Origin: Strix aluco
Taxonomy: Eukaryota; Chordata; Aves; Strigiformes; Strigidae
Length of the DNA: 64,000 bases
Assembly: GCF_031877795.1 (NCBI RefSeq)
Contig: NC_133932.1
Coordinates: forward strand, 25,112,180 to 25,176,179
Direction of reading: 5' to 3'
Made by a program: the position numbers and the translations under genes. The notes below the pieces were generated by a model, which worked only from the letters and a program-made list of their open reading frames with translations, was not told the DNA's origin and did not search any database. Positions 62,887 to 64,000 of this stretch are shown one piece after another (the first letter of the stretch is position 1; the number at the start of each line of letters is the position of its first letter).

Positions 62887-64000
62887 AAGATTTAACAAAA
62901 CACTACCAAGCATGTGCAGACAGTGATTTCTGAAAGATGTATAAAATCATGAGAATGCTAGGGTTTTCCAAATAATATATTTTATGTTTTTTAAAAAATA
63001 TGGCTTTAGAAAATCTTTGCTTTGCTTTATGCAGAAAAGGTAAGAAAAAGTTTCTTAACAGAATGATAAAATCAGTTTGCCTAACTTGATCTGACTTTGC
63101 AGTAACAATTTTGAAACAAGGCAGAAAAAAGCTATCGTTTCAGGATAAAATGAGTCACAGCATTTACTCTATATACCCTTTAGTATAACTAGCTATTTGA
63201 AATTATCCAGGGAACCAGAATTAACACACTTAGCTGCTGAGAAAAAAAAACCCAATACACAAATCAATGGTATTTTCAACAATATCTTTAAATGCTGACG
63301 AATCACAGCTCCATGGCATCCTCCCTAACCCAATGGTGTGACATTGTTCCAGTGCTAATGCAGAGGGTCACTGATTCAAACAACTTCCTGCAGCAAATAA
63401 GCTTTTCTTAGAGCTCTTCTACTCAAGCATTGACAACCCCAAGGCCTGTTCAGTTTTTGATACATGATTTTAACTTCCAAATCTTTATCTATATCATGTA
63501 GCACTTCCCCAATAATAGAGAGTGGTTTTTGTTCTCCTGGATTTATCACTGTTCTATAACTATGTTTTAACTGCATTATAGATTTTAGATTTTTCAGATT
63601 TTAACTCCATTAAATCATATCTTCTTCAAACACAATCTATATTGATCTAGAACTCAATTTTTCTTAATTTGGTTTCTGATAGTACTGTATGGAAATGTTT
63701 ACACATGCAATTTAATATGTATTACGAAAGGGTGATCTATCAAGACTTACATTTCTCTCGTTGAATAGATAACTTTTTATTTTCTTCTAAATTATCCCAA
63801 CTAGAAACAAAATCTGTATTACAAATGAGCATTAAAGAACTAGCTGTGGATACCATTCATTCTGCAGTTGCGCCATTCTTTCCTTCTCAGTCTATTCAGG
63901 TATTTACTGATAGATTTCTTTTTAAATATTTAAAGGGTTGATTTACCTGCTTTGACTTTTGTTCTGAATCTTTATGAAGTGATGCCTAATCTTCATTTTA
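62887..64000. other. AT-rich non-coding sequence, no gene found
   Basis: No gene or repeat was recognised up to the window edge. The only frame over 60 codons is on the - strand at 63376-63576 and shows no domain. Confidence 0.55.

Noticed and set aside
1-64000. CRISPR arrays, bacterial operons, tRNA or rRNA genes
   Set aside because: No regularly spaced direct repeats, no ribosome-binding-site-led gene clusters and no recognisable RNA-gene motifs. The sequence is vertebrate in character.

Overview
This 64 kb window looks like non-coding nuclear DNA from a bird. It is either a gene desert or the inside of very long introns. Three things point to a bird: AT-rich, CpG-poor sequence with very few interspersed repeats; recognisable CR1 LINE remnants (a reverse-transcriptase fragment at 17.3 kb, a 3' tail at 18.0-18.2 kb and a much older CR1/L3-type piece at 60.7-61.2 kb); and one well-preserved solo LTR at 52.27-52.88 kb of a type I associate with avian ERVL-like retroviruses. 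The species cannot be named from this sequence, and the family names come from memory rather than a database search. I found no protein-coding gene, exon, tRNA, rRNA or CRISPR array. The longest stop-free stretches (about 100-163 codons) are chance frames, repeat-driven frames or antisense to the LTR.

Layout. 0-17 kb: unique AT-rich DNA with a possible decayed LTR at 6.4-6.7 kb and a purine-rich tract followed by a T20 run at 15.9-16.1 kb. 17.2-18.2 kb: two separate CR1 remnants in opposite orientations. 18.2-29 kb: mostly unique sequence, with a compact CpG-rich patch at 21.7-22.0 kb and a possible conserved element just upstream. 29.2 kb: a hexanucleotide microsatellite. 30-35 kb: AT-rich sequence with two perfect inverted repeats and two stretches that read like conserved non-coding elements. 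39.1-39.8 kb: a 20-bp minisatellite and a degenerate TG/CA tract. 41.16-41.34 kb: a perfect pentanucleotide microsatellite of 36 units. 52.27-52.88 kb: the solo LTR. 59-62 kb: long poly(A) runs and the ancient CR1/L3-type fragment. 62-62.9 kb: a purine-rich block next to a pyrimidine-rich block.

No genes work together here. The functional candidates are possible cis-regulatory elements (21.7-22.0, 20.95-21.17, 33.64-34.0 and 34.66-34.83 kb) and the cis signals inside the LTR. They are proposed from composition and motif content only and need a cross-species alignment. I did not find a new multi-gene system.
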